Of a DNA stretch of 64,000 nt, positions 18,218-26,724 are shown one piece after another. The notes beneath the pieces were generated by a model, which searched no databases, had not been told where the DNA came from, and saw nothing but the letters and a program-made list of their open reading frames with translations. Position 1 is the stretch's first letter. Each line of letters starts with the position of its first letter. This DNA is from JAWSVE01 sp050633885 (lineage in GTDB: Bacteria; Pseudomonadota; Gammaproteobacteria; Pseudomonadales; Cellvibrionaceae). The position numbers were made by a program, and so were the translations under genes. The DNA is taken from positions 1-64,000 of the forward strand of contig JBOEHK010000005.1 in assembly GCA_050633885.1 (NCBI GenBank). Reading direction: 5' to 3'.

Positions 18218-19408
18218 ATGAACAAGCAAATCAAGATGCTAATAGGTGTCGGCGCTGTATTTGGATTAGTTGCGCTTGGCGTCGGACAATCCAAATTACA
18301 ACAACAAGCCATTGCTGCTGAAGGCTCTAGTAAAATGGCGCCTAGCTTTCAGGTTGATCCTTTTTGGCCCAAACCATTACCCAATCACTGGGTTCTAGGA
18401 AGAACCATTGGTGTCGCTGTCGATAGCCGTGATCACGTATATATTGTCCATCGCGATCAAAACAACATGTTCGGCGAACGAACAGAGATAGGCTTAAAAA
18501 CGGGTATCAGCGAATGCTGTACACCTGCTCCTCCTATTTTAGAATTTGACCCTGAAGGCAATTTAGTCAATGCATGGGGCGGCCCAGGAGAAGGATACAC
18601 ATGGCCCGCGTCTAACCACGGGATTGAAATTGCTCCGAACGGTGATGTTTGGATCGGCGGTAACGGCGGCGGCGATTCACATATGCTTGTTTTTTCTCGT
18701 GATGGAAAATTCTTACGAGAGATTGGTAAAGCTGGAGAGAGTAGAGATAGCAATAGCAAAGAGCATTTCTCAATGGTTGCTGAGATCGCTATCGATGCAA
18801 AAGCTAATGAAGCTTATGTTGCCGACGGCTATGGAAACAAGCGCGTCGCCGTTGTGGATGTAACCACCGGTGAATTCAAACGCTATTGGGGAGCTTACGG
18901 AAATAAACCCGAAGATGTTCGTGTTCGTTACAACCCTGATGAGCCATTACCACAACAATTTATCGGTCCTGTTCATTGCGCAGAACCCTCTAATGATGGA
19001 TTAGTGTATGTTTGTGACCGTGGTGCCAATCGAATTCAAGTGTTCAAGTCAGACGGTACATTTGTAAAAGAAAAACAATTTGCCCCTAAAACCTTATCCC
19101 AAGGCGCAGTTTGGGATATTGCGTTTTCTAAAGATCCAGCACAGAAGTATCTCTATGTCGCCGATGGTCAAAACATGAAAGTGTATGTTGTCGATCGTCA
19201 AAGCCTTGAAGAAATTTATAGCTTTGGTGATGGTGGACGCCAACCGGGTTTGTTCTATGCGGTACACAGTATCGCAACTGACTCAAAAGGAAATGTGTTT
19301 ACCACTGAAACCTATGAGGGAAAACGCGTTCAAAAATTTGCATATCAAGGTTTGAAAGCTGCACCAAGTGGAGACACAGGCGCAAAAATAATATGGCCGT
19401 CTAAATAA
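18218..19408 (+). CDS. Exported NHL-repeat protein with PAL-like zinc site (NHL-2)
   Basis: 396 residues with an N-terminal signal/anchor (MLIGVGAVFGLVALGVGQ) and a strong GGAGGAG ribosome binding site. NHL blades include NHGIEIAPNGDVWIGG, VHCAEPSNDGLVYVCDR and VHSIATDSKGNVFTTE. H134, H253 and H350 fall where PAL (peptidyl-alpha-hydroxyglycine amidating lyase) has its three zinc ligands. R268 in CDRGANRIQVF matches the PAL active-site loop DRENGRIQ. It therefore looks like a complete PAL-type lyase, able to split a carbinolamide made by a PHM-like hydroxylase. C100-C101 and C254/C266 may form disulfides. The actual substrate is unknown. Confidence 0.85.
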   Translation: MNKQIKMLIGVGAVFGLVALGVGQSKLQQQAIAAEGSSKMAPSFQVDPFWPKPLPNHWVLGRTIGVAVDSRDHVYIVHRDQNNMFGERTEIGLKTGISECCTPAPPILEFDPEGNLVNAWGGPGEGYTWPASNHGIEIAPNGDVWIGGNGGGDSHMLVFSRDGKFLREIGKAGESRDSNSKEHFSMVAEIAIDAKANEAYVADGYGNKRVAVVDVTTGEFKRYWGAYGNKPEDVRVRYNPDEPLPQQFIGPVHCAEPSNDGLVYVCDRGANRIQVFKSDGTFVKEKQFAPKTLSQGAVWDIAFSKDPAQKYLYVADGQNMKVYVVDRQSLEEIYSFGDGGRQPGLFYAVHSIATDSKGNVFTTETYEGKRVQKFAYQGLKAAPSGDTGAKIIWPSK

Positions 19409-19428
19409 AAACTAAAATAGACTGATGT

Positions 19429-19464
19429 AAAAAAAACGGCAATCAAATGATTGCCGTTTTTTTT
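19429..19464. terminator. Bidirectional terminator after NHL-2
   Basis: A 17-bp perfect stem (A8-CGGCAATCA with TGATTGCCG-T8) around a two-base loop. It separates the convergent NHL-2 and cytochrome c genes. Confidence 0.9.
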
Positions 19465-19540
19465 GCTTTCAATATGGCTTTCTATTCTAACAAATCATAT
19501 TGTTGGCAAATGCAGATGATCATTAAATGGGTCAATCAAA

Positions 19541-19948
19541 CTAATCAATAATAATTGAACTCATCGATCCATCATTATGATCTAAAGGTTTATCCCCTGC
19601 TGGATGTTCTAGCAACGAAAGAATATAAGCCATAACATCTGTGTATTCTTGCAACATCAAACCACCCGCATTATCTTCCGGCATTGTTGCACTCATCGAA
19701 TCATAAAGCTCAATTAACGGAGCGCCTTTCCAGCTCATAAGTTTCGCCTGATAAAACTCTTTTACATGACATGCGTTACAAAATTGATCAAAGACTTTCT
19801 TACCTTCTTGAGCTTGTGCTTCGGTATAAACGCCATCTTTAATTGTTTTTGCACCATCACTATTGCCTGAAAAAGACACTGAGGACATTAAAAGACCGCC
19901 CATCAATATAGCCGTCATTGAAAGAATTTGCGATTTTGTTTTTATCAT
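19541..19948 (-). CDS. Small exported c-type cytochrome
   Basis: 135 residues from the ATG at 19948. The upstream in-frame TTG is rejected because GAGGTG lies between the two and fits the ATG. A signal peptide (SMTAILMGGLLMSSVSFS) is followed by a class I cytochrome c domain: C57-x2-C60-H61 (FCNACH) for haem attachment and a probable axial Met in ATMPEDNAGGL. The C-terminal EYTDVMAYIL helix is typical of electron acceptors of quinoprotein dehydrogenases. It lies directly downstream of the PQQ dehydrogenase on the same strand (216 bp gap with a terminator between), so it is the natural electron acceptor. Confidence 0.9.
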   Translation of the reverse strand: MIKTKSQILSMTAILMGGLLMSSVSFSGNSDGAKTIKDGVYTEAQAQEGKKVFDQFCNACHVKEFYQAKLMSWKGAPLIELYDSMSATMPEDNAGGLMLQEYTDVMAYILSLLEHPAGDKPLDHNDGSMSSIIID

Positions 19949-20110
19949 TGAACACCTCAAAAAAGATATGTACCACTGCCCTGATCTGTTTTCATTGACA
20001 TCTAACTATAAGAAAACGAGCCTATCTGTATCATGAGCTCTAGACAGAATTGTACATGATCAAACATGAACAAAAGCTGAATAGCGAAACAAGATCTAAC
20101 TAGCGTTAAA

Positions 20111-20141
20111 AAAGACCACCCATAAATTCAGGGCAGTCTTT
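20111..20141 (-). terminator. Terminator after the PQQ dehydrogenase gene
   Basis: Read on the minus strand, AAAGACTGCCC pairs with GGGTGGTCTTT (G-U pairs allowed), followed by a T run. It would separate the dehydrogenase from the cytochrome gene, so the latter needs its own promoter. Confidence 0.65.
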
Positions 20142-20164
20142 AAAGGTCTAGACTCTAGCAATGA

Positions 20165-22249
20165 TCAATGAGTGCCAGCAGCCATTGGTTTTTCAGCGGG
20201 TAACGCCATAGTTGTTAATTTAGAACCCGTTTGCAACATGACATACTGCCGCCCTTTATGCACATAGGTCATCATGCCATAACGACTATCGGCAGGAACA
20301 GGCACTTTTCCTAACGTCTTACCTGTCTTTTTATCAACAGCGAATAAATGTGGCGACCCATCAGCAGCATTTCCTGCATAGAGTAATAAATTTTTAGTCA
20401 CTGTCATAAGCGCAACACGACCGGTTCCGGTGTCGCCAATATCAATGCCTTTTAGCTTTGGATGATTCTTAATTCTGTCCGGCGTTTCACCGACGGGAAT
20501 CCACCATAAGTGCTCGCCCGTGTTCATGTCGATAGCGGTTATTCGACTAAATGGCGGCTTATACAAAGGCAGACCTTCAGGGCCTCTCACTCCTTGACCA
20601 CGTAGCACAGCATAATCAGCAATTGTTGAACCCGTAGGCTCATTAATAATTTTATCCCGTTCAGCACCCGGCGCTATTAGCCGCGACGTACAGCCCTTTC
20701 TTGACGTGACATATAAAATTCCAGTTTCTGGGTCAGCTGCGGCAGGCCCATCGATATTGACACCTCCAACATCGCCAGGACACCATAAAGAACCCTTCTT
20801 ACCCAAGTCATTGTCACGATGTAGCGGCGGATTAAACAGCGGTCCAATTTCATAATCTGAAATGGCTTTTATCGCGGCTTGATGTAACTCAGGAGTGAAG
20901 TCAATGAGATCATCATGTGTCAAACCTTGCATGTCATAGGGAGCAGGCTTCGTGGGAAAAGGTTGTGTTTTTGCTAGTTTCTCCCCGGGGATTTTCGAAA
21001 CAGGAACCGAACGCTCCTCTATAGGCCAAAGAGGCTCACCCGTAACCCTATTAAACGCGTAAACAAACGCTTGCTTCGATACTTGCGCTACCGCAGGTAC
21101 TTTTTTTCCATTTTGCTCCACATCCAAAAGGATCGGAGCAGTAGGTATATCGTAATTCCAAATATCATGATGAACTAATTGGTAATGCCAAACACGCTTT
21201 CCGGTTTTTACATCAAGCGCGATTAAGCTGGTACTGAATAAATTATCTCCCGGACGAAAGCCACCATAAAAATCCAACGTCGCTCCATTTGTTGGAATGT
21301 AAACAATACCGTTTTTAGGATCGGCTGATAACGGGGCCCAAGATGAAATATCTCCCGTCCACTTCCAAGCATCGTTCTCCCAAGTTTCATGACCAAATTC
21401 ACCCGGCCCTGGAAGCACATTAAATTTCCATAAAAATTTTCCTGTTTTAGCATCATAGGCAAGAATATCACCAGGAATATTTTCAACACGTGATTGGTTG
21501 TAACCTTGCTCAGCAGAATTACCAACAATCACAACACCATTCACGACAATTGGAGGAGAGGACGATGTGATATAACCCGTTTTTAAATCAATCCCTTCAT
21601 AAGGATCGTACTGATGACCTAAATCTTTTAACAGATCGACCACTCCCGTTTTAGGAAAGCCGTCGATGGGTACCTCTTCACCAAAACCCTCTAAAGGAGC
21701 ACCGGTATCAGCATCTAACGCCGTCAAGAAAAAACCGGGGCTGACAATATAAATAACGCCTTTGCCATCAACTTCAGCGTAGGCCACACCCTTTCCATAA
21801 TCTTTACGCATCGAGTATTCATGACGAGCCGTATTGGGTTCGCGATAAGACCAGATTGTCTCACCTGATTCAGGATCAATAGCAATCACATGTCGACGTG
21901 GGCCCGCAACGGTAAATAGTTTTCCATCAATATAGCTGGGTGTTGATCGACCACTACGAGCACCAAAGCTCGCACCATCCCAAATCCACGCTTGTTTTAC
22001 TTGATCAAAATTTTCAGCTGTAATCTTATCAGCCGGTGCATACCGAGTGTGAGCCGCTGCCCCACCCAAATGCTTCCATTCAACAGTATCTTCTGTATTA
22101 TTCTTTGCATTATCTTGAAGGGCACAGCTCGACCCAGTCAATAAAACGCCGGTTACAAAAATAACCTGACGAGCTATAGCTATTAATCGGGGAAGTTTAG
22201 TTTCACAATGTTGTTCTTGAATATTTTTTTTAAGAATTACTACTCTCAT
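20165..22249 (-). CDS. PQQ-dependent quinoprotein dehydrogenase
   Basis: 694 residues. An N-terminal signal segment (VIFVTGVLLTGSSCALQD) may be a lipoprotein signal, although the box is imperfect. The rest is an eight-bladed quinoprotein propeller with repeated W motifs (TRYAPADKITAENF, GKRVWHYQLVHHDIWNYD, GILYVTSRKGC, DSRYGMMTYVHKGRQYVML). It resembles membrane glucose dehydrogenase-like and other PQQ dehydrogenases rather than methanol dehydrogenase, because the vicinal CC disulfide is not seen. It would oxidise an alcohol, sugar or aldehyde in the periplasm and pass electrons to the cytochrome at 19541. No pqq biosynthesis genes are in the window. Confidence 0.9.
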   Translation of the reverse strand: MRVVILKKNIQEQHCETKLPRLIAIARQVIFVTGVLLTGSSCALQDNAKNNTEDTVEWKHLGGAAAHTRYAPADKITAENFDQVKQAWIWDGASFGARSGRSTPSYIDGKLFTVAGPRRHVIAIDPESGETIWSYREPNTARHEYSMRKDYGKGVAYAEVDGKGVIYIVSPGFFLTALDADTGAPLEGFGEEVPIDGFPKTGVVDLLKDLGHQYDPYEGIDLKTGYITSSSPPIVVNGVVIVGNSAEQGYNQSRVENIPGDILAYDAKTGKFLWKFNVLPGPGEFGHETWENDAWKWTGDISSWAPLSADPKNGIVYIPTNGATLDFYGGFRPGDNLFSTSLIALDVKTGKRVWHYQLVHHDIWNYDIPTAPILLDVEQNGKKVPAVAQVSKQAFVYAFNRVTGEPLWPIEERSVPVSKIPGEKLAKTQPFPTKPAPYDMQGLTHDDLIDFTPELHQAAIKAISDYEIGPLFNPPLHRDNDLGKKGSLWCPGDVGGVNIDGPAAADPETGILYVTSRKGCTSRLIAPGAERDKIINEPTGSTIADYAVLRGQGVRGPEGLPLYKPPFSRITAIDMNTGEHLWWIPVGETPDRIKNHPKLKGIDIGDTGTGRVALMTVTKNLLLYAGNAADGSPHLFAVDKKTGKTLGKVPVPADSRYGMMTYVHKGRQYVMLQTGSKLTTMALPAEKPMAAGTH

Positions 22250-22649
22250 CTCAACCTCTTTGCATTTTTATTTTTATTAACTTTCACATCCTATGATGGC
22301 CTTAAGAAAGAGATGAAAGCCTGTAACAAAAAAATAAAATAGTACTAGACGTCTATTTTATTTTTTACACTCATACATTTTGATTTATTATTGCGTAGAT
22401 TTTTTGCTTTATTCGTTTTTAGGCTTAACACTGTAAACATTTCTAAACACTTGGCCGTCTCTAAGTTCGCCAAGTTTAGCGCTTTGATGAAGTGCTGTAT
22501 AGAGCATAACCTTTCAATAATTCACCACTATTTCATTCAAGAAATTATTGCTAAGATGAAAGACTTAAACGATATAGATCAACAGCCCATTTTTGTAAAT
22601 TTTTGTTATTTGCATCAAAGTGCGCCTTCAAAAAAGATAAGGAAAAAGC
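22250..22649. other. Intergenic region with an A/T-rich hairpin
   Basis: 400 bp upstream of the PQQ dehydrogenase. An inverted repeat with 14-bp arms (22329-22342 / 22353-22366) surrounds a loop containing TAGACG, and a nested palindrome TAGACGTCTA sits at 22346-22355. It may be an operator or a terminator-like structure. The ORF at 22391-22711 overlaps the next gene and is not called. Confidence 0.4.
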
Positions 22650-23264
22650 TTGCTAAACTATTTTGTAAATCTCAGTTTTATATTGATCCTCATATTCTCA
22701 TCGCTTGCTAGCTGCAGTGATATTAATAACAATACCTCTTCGGCGGAAACAACCAAAACCTCTGACAAAAACCAGTTTTTATCTAAGAGTTATCAATACA
22801 CAGGAAATCACGGGCTAGATTTCAGTCATATAACACGCGGACCGATTCGCATTGATACGTTTACGGATGAAAGAAGTCTGACAACAAAGACAGGTGAACA
22901 ACATGCAATTCAAAAACTTGCTATTTCAGAGAATATCCCCCTCGCTGTAAAGCAAGGGATAGAGCAAGCCTTCAAATCCGGAAATGCTGATCTAGTATCA
23001 GAAAATGAAAACCTAAGACTCACCGGTGCCATTACATCAATAGAAGCAAAAGAACAAAAATTTACCTTGCGTGTAAAATTAACCCTCTATAACAAAGAAA
23101 AAACAGTATGGAACAGCACGCTTTTTAGCAAAGTTGATATAAGTGAAAGCAATGAAAGTAGCGACTACAACGACAATCTAAAAAATGCTTTCTACTCCTC
23201 TATTGACAAACTCATCGAAGAACTTTTTTTTGATGATTATTTTTTATTAGAAATCATCGACTAA
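22650..23264 (+). CDS. Putative lipoprotein of unknown function
   Basis: 204 residues with a TTG start supported by AAGG 7 bases upstream. The signal peptide ends in a good lipobox (IFSSLASC), so the mature protein starts at Cys. The mature part is Ser/Thr/Asn-rich. Residues 50-200 resemble the fold of small outer-membrane lipoproteins with alternating strands (LRLTGAITSIEAKEQKFTLRVKLTLY), as in YajG-like or DUF-type lipoproteins, but I do not recognise it confidently. It is followed by mobA 25 bp downstream on the same strand, so the two may be co-transcribed. Confidence 0.65.
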   Translation: MLNYFVNLSFILILIFSSLASCSDINNNTSSAETTKTSDKNQFLSKSYQYTGNHGLDFSHITRGPIRIDTFTDERSLTTKTGEQHAIQKLAISENIPLAVKQGIEQAFKSGNADLVSENENLRLTGAITSIEAKEQKFTLRVKLTLYNKEKTVWNSTLFSKVDISESNESSDYNDNLKNAFYSSIDKLIEELFFDDYFLLEIID

Positions 23265-23292
23265 ACATTTAATTTTCACGCTGGAAATATTG

Positions 23293-24006
23293 GTGACAAA
23301 AAAAACAACTAAAATACTTGGCGTGGTTATCGCTGACGGCACTAGCCGAAGAATGCAGAAAACCAACTCAAATAATAATGCTAAAACTATCAACAAGAGT
23401 TTTTTACTATTAGACAAAAAAACTCTAATTGAACATGTCATCAATCGGTCACGCTTACAAGTGGATACGTTAATCATCAATGGCGCCAACAACCCCCAAT
23501 TCAAGGCGTTCAACTTACCTCTCGTTCCCGATTCACTCTTTGAGAGTTCCAGTTCCAACTCAGCAATCATGTCTCCAGATGATTCAGGTAAAAGTAAACT
23601 CGGGCCGTTAGCAGGAATCGTTAGCGCTATGCAGTGGGCACTACAACAAAACAACTCAACAGACAGCCAATATAAATGGCTTGCCACATTTCCTTGTGAT
23701 ACGCCTTTCATACCAACCAATCTTGTTAGTCAATTAATACCAGCCGCTATCAGCAATAACGCTAACGTTGCCTGCGGCGCTAGTAATGAAAGAATAAGCC
23801 CATTATGTGGAGTGTGGTCTTTGGAGTTACTGCCAGACTTGCTAAAATTTTTAGCCAATGGAAACCGAGGGGTTATGCATTTTTTAGAAACAACAAATTA
23901 CGTCACTGTGAATTTTGAACCAGCCGATCATTCCGATATTGACCCTTTTTATAACATCAATACTCAAGAAGAGCTTGATGAAGCTCATCGACGATCAGCA
24001 AATTAA
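23293..24006 (+). CDS. mobA: Divergent molybdenum cofactor guanylyltransferase
   Basis: 237 residues from the GTG at 23293, 6 bases after GGAA. It shows the nucleotidyltransferase fold of MobA: FLLLDKKTLIEHVI, KLGPLAGIVSAM and FPCDTPFIPTNL are recognisable. The normal N-terminal LAGGxSxRMGxDK loop is altered to IADGTSRRMQK, followed by an Asn-rich insert of about 12 residues before the lysine. MobA adds GMP to molybdopterin for bis-MGD enzymes. The changed GTP loop may lower activity or reflect sequence drift. The closest alternatives are MobA-like CTP/ATP transferases. Confidence 0.8.
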   Translation: MTKKTTKILGVVIADGTSRRMQKTNSNNNAKTINKSFLLLDKKTLIEHVINRSRLQVDTLIINGANNPQFKAFNLPLVPDSLFESSSSNSAIMSPDDSGKSKLGPLAGIVSAMQWALQQNNSTDSQYKWLATFPCDTPFIPTNLVSQLIPAAISNNANVACGASNERISPLCGVWSLELLPDLLKFLANGNRGVMHFLETTNYVTVNFEPADHSDIDPFYNINTQEELDEAHRRSAN

Positions 24007-24021
24007 ACCAACATGAGAAAG

Positions 24022-24711
24022 TCATCTGTTTGAATTAAGCGAATGCTTTTTTTTGCCTGCCATCATCTTCAAAAAAAATCCAATCAACGTACCAACACCA
24101 CTGACAAATACGGCGGGTAAAATATGGCACTGAAGTGCATGACTAGGATCATACATACACGCCAGTTGCATCAACACTGCAGGTATAAAGCCAGAGACCA
24201 AACCAATACCAAAACCAACCAATGTCCAATTTAAAACAAATCCTTTTTTTAACACTAAGAAACCAAAAAACATCAACGGAAGACTATAAGCTACCACCTC
24301 AAGATCACAAAGCGCACGCTTCCCCTCCATCGACGGCGCGAAGGGTGGATAATAAATTTCAGCCAATAAAGTGGTTATCCACAAAATAGTAACGACTAAA
24401 GTACCCCAAAAAAGAGAGGCTCGAGAAAGGCCGGGCACCGCTTTTTGAAAAGTAACTAACGCGACTAACACAATCACGGAAAAGCCCAAACTCATTTCCA
24501 GTATAAATTGAGGCGACGTTGTTAACTGCTCAAACCAAGACGGCCGTAAAGGTGCTTGAAACAGCGTTAACGATATCGAAAAGAGCCAAGCTAAAGACAC
24601 CCAGCCCAACAATAAAATGTAAACATTGAATCGTTGTTTGGATGCAGGGAGATCAGCCGTCAATTGTTCAACCAACTGCTCCCGTGAAATTTGATTTACT
24701 TTTTCTGTCAT
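24022..24711 (-). CDS. NrsF-type (DUF1109) anti-sigma factor
   Basis: 229 residues, cytoplasmic N-terminus then six predicted membrane helices (28-50, 68-88, 97-117, 135-152, 160-182, 194-214). This is the NrsF/DUF1109 topology that sequesters SigF-type ECF factors. Two conserved-looking periplasmic cysteines (LCDLEVV; LACMYDPSHALQCH) match the family's proposed sensing residues. It lies 46 bp downstream of the ECF sigma gene on the same strand, so the pair is almost surely one operon. Related systems respond to metals or oxidants. Confidence 0.85.
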   Translation of the reverse strand: MTEKVNQISREQLVEQLTADLPASKQRFNVYILLLGWVSLAWLFSISLTLFQAPLRPSWFEQLTTSPQFILEMSLGFSVIVLVALVTFQKAVPGLSRASLFWGTLVVTILWITTLLAEIYYPPFAPSMEGKRALCDLEVVAYSLPLMFFGFLVLKKGFVLNWTLVGFGIGLVSGFIPAVLMQLACMYDPSHALQCHILPAVFVSGVGTLIGFFLKMMAGKKKHSLNSNR

Positions 24712-24757
24712 GTTTTTAGACCAATTCTATCTGCGCTTTATACCAACAGCATAAAGA

Positions 24758-25339
24758 CTAAAAATTCTCAGCATCCAATTTTTTGCGTAATGCTTTAATG
24801 GCACGATGAACCCTCACTTTCATTGCTGCTTCCGTTACATCTAGTTGCTCAGCTGCCTCTGCAATGCTCAAACCAATTACTTTTGTGAGAACTAATGCCT
24901 CTCTAAATTGAGATTGCAATCCAGTAAAAACACCTTCATAAGCGACTCTTTCCTCAAACTCGCCATGAGTAACACCGGCCAACTGCTCTATACCTCCCTC
25001 CTCATCAGAAACAGAATCCAAGTTAGGCTGACGGCCACGCTGTCTAAGTATGTCAATCGCTTTATGGCGAACAATGGTAAACATCCAGGGTCGAAAGGGC
25101 CTTTGAATATCATAAGTATGGCGGCCCTGATGAATGGCTATCAGACATTCCTGAACGCAATCTTCCAAAAAATCGAGAGGGCCAAAGCGAGCACGCAAGT
25201 AAGATGCGATCACGCTTCCCAGAGAATCAAGCAATTGACGATAACTATGCTCATCGCCTTGTTGCGCTTCAGCCATCCATCGAGACCATAATATTTCGTC
25301 GTTGGGCTTTGTCGCTGTCAGAGGTTGAGAGTCTTTCAT
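24758..25339 (-). CDS. ECF sigma factor (SigF-like)
   Basis: 193 residues from the ATG at 25339; the in-frame extension to 25402 is rejected for lack of coding character. Region 2 (about 40-105, DFLEDCVQECLIAIH, RPFRPWMFTIVRHKAID) and region 4 (about 135-190, LTKVIGLSIAEAAEQLDVTEAAMKVRVHRAIKALR with its helix-turn-helix) are complete. The long linker between them is acidic. With the NrsF gene after it, this is a stress-inducible sigma/anti-sigma pair. Candidate self-recognised promoters lie at 25447-25501. Confidence 0.9.
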   Translation of the reverse strand: MKDSQPLTATKPNDEILWSRWMAEAQQGDEHSYRQLLDSLGSVIASYLRARFGPLDFLEDCVQECLIAIHQGRHTYDIQRPFRPWMFTIVRHKAIDILRQRGRQPNLDSVSDEEGGIEQLAGVTHGEFEERVAYEGVFTGLQSQFREALVLTKVIGLSIAEAAEQLDVTEAAMKVRVHRAIKALRKKLDAENF

Positions 25340-25446
25340 TCCAGTCCGTATTTCTAGAAAAAAGCTAACATACCACCACTGAAGCCAATGACCAAGGTGC
25401 ATTATTCCAGCCCACGAGAAGAGCTATTCCACAATCGCACATCGAA

Positions 25447-25501
25447 CAACGCTAACCATTAGGCGCGGTTACAATTACGCCAAACAACATCAGAAGGTTA
25501 C
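25447..25501 (-). promoter_or_regulatory. Candidate tandem ECF promoters of the sigma/NrsF operon
   Basis: On the minus strand GTAACC (25496-25501) is followed after 16 bases by CGTA (25476-25479). A second GTAACC (25467-25472) is followed after 15 bases by CGTT (25448-25451). From memory, SigF/NrsF systems use GTAACC-N16-CGAA. Two copies upstream of the sigma gene suggest autoregulation. The -10 matches are partial. Confidence 0.4.
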
Positions 25502-25663
25502 ACTTCTTTATACCCGCCTCTTGTTTACATAGCAGATCTATCAATAGCGTAATGTGGTAACATCAAATGAATTATCAAAAATACAATCAAAGAAAAAAAT
25601 GTAAGACGCTCAATCTTTGATTTCCATATCATCTCTTCACATAAAAATAAGATTTTTTATTTT
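25502..25663. other. Remainder of the intergenic region before the AEC transporter
   Basis: Short A/T-rich stretch that presumably contains the promoter of the plus-strand transporter gene. No other structure is seen. Confidence 0.3.
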
Positions 25664-26623
25664 ATGGCTTCTTTTTTTGAAACATTGCATTTTGCATTGG
25701 GCATTACTGCACCAATTTTTTTACTCGTCATACTCGGGATAGGTCTACGTCGAATACATTTAATTGATGATCATTTTATCCATTCGGCCTCAGCCCTCGT
25801 ATTTAATATTGGCTTGCCAACATTATTGTTTATTAATATTGCTCAAACATCTTTATCGAATGTCATCAATATCAAATTAATTATCGTTGGCTTATTCTCT
25901 ACTTTGATTATTTTTATTTTGCTATTTATTTTCGCATCTTTTTTTGTCAAAAATAAAAAAGATCGCGGTGTTTTCATTCAGGGAGGTTTCAGAGGAAACT
26001 TAGGTATTGTTGGGCTTGCATTTTGTTTAAATGCTTACGGTGATCAAGGGGCTGCCACAATCTCTATCTACATGGCTATTCTTACCATTCTCTACAATAT
26101 ATTATCAGTTGGCATTCTGACAAAAACACTCACTGACGATCACGACACAAGGGTACTTAAAAAAATAACGGTTAATATTTTAAAAAATCCAATCGTCATC
26201 TCAATCTTTCTTGCACTGTTGTTCTCTTTTTTCAATCTGCATTTAAACCCCATACTGAAACAAACCGGAAGCTATGTTAGCGATTTAACATTACCACTCG
26301 CATTAATTTGTATTGGTGGAAGCATCAGTCTTAAAGAACTACGCCTATCCTCTTTCACTGCAACCATGACGACTATCGCCAAATTACTGATCGCGCCAAT
26401 AATCATGATTGGGATTGCGCTACCATTTAATTTCTCAAAGATGGAACTCGGCATTGTTTTCTTGATGGCCGCCGCACCAACTGCGACGGCAAGCTATATT
26501 ATGGTTCAAGCAATGAAAGGAAATGGTACATTAGCAGCAAACATTGTCGTCATGACAACGCTAGGCTCAATCGTGTCTGTCAGCGTCGGCATTATTGTTT
26601 TGCGTGGATGGGGACTCATCTAA
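25664..26623 (+). CDS. AEC-family (auxin efflux carrier-like) transporter
   Basis: 319 residues, nearly all hydrophobic, with about ten membrane helices and the internal two-fold repeat of AEC/BASS-like permeases. ILGIGLRRIHLIDDHFIHSASALVFNIGLPTLLF at the start and APTATASYIMVQAMKGNGTLAANIVVMTTLGS near the end are family signatures. Members move carboxylates such as malate or malonate, or unknown solutes, across the inner membrane. It is a single gene closed by a strong terminator. The substrate cannot be inferred. Confidence 0.88.
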   Translation: MASFFETLHFALGITAPIFLLVILGIGLRRIHLIDDHFIHSASALVFNIGLPTLLFINIAQTSLSNVINIKLIIVGLFSTLIIFILLFIFASFFVKNKKDRGVFIQGGFRGNLGIVGLAFCLNAYGDQGAATISIYMAILTILYNILSVGILTKTLTDDHDTRVLKKITVNILKNPIVISIFLALLFSFFNLHLNPILKQTGSYVSDLTLPLALICIGGSISLKELRLSSFTATMTTIAKLLIAPIIMIGIALPFNFSKMELGIVFLMAAAPTATASYIMVQAMKGNGTLAANIVVMTTLGSIVSVSVGIIVLRGWGLI

Positions 26624-26642
26624 ATCTTTTGACCAAAACAGA

Positions 26643-26680
26643 AAAACCAAAAAGCCCGCGATAACGGGCTTTTTGGTTTT
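26643..26680. terminator. Terminator after the AEC transporter
   Basis: Perfect 16-bp arms (AAAACCAAAAAGCCCG / CGGGCTTTTTGGTTTT) around a six-base loop. It can work in both directions for the convergent lipoprotein gene. Confidence 0.9.
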
Positions 26681-26724
26681 CTTAAGAAATAGAAATTAAC
26701 TTTCCTATAAATCTTTAATCCTGC

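Noticed and set aside
22391..22711. 106-codon ORF before the lipoprotein gene
   Set aside because: Overlaps the better supported lipoprotein ORF in another frame and lacks a good start signal.
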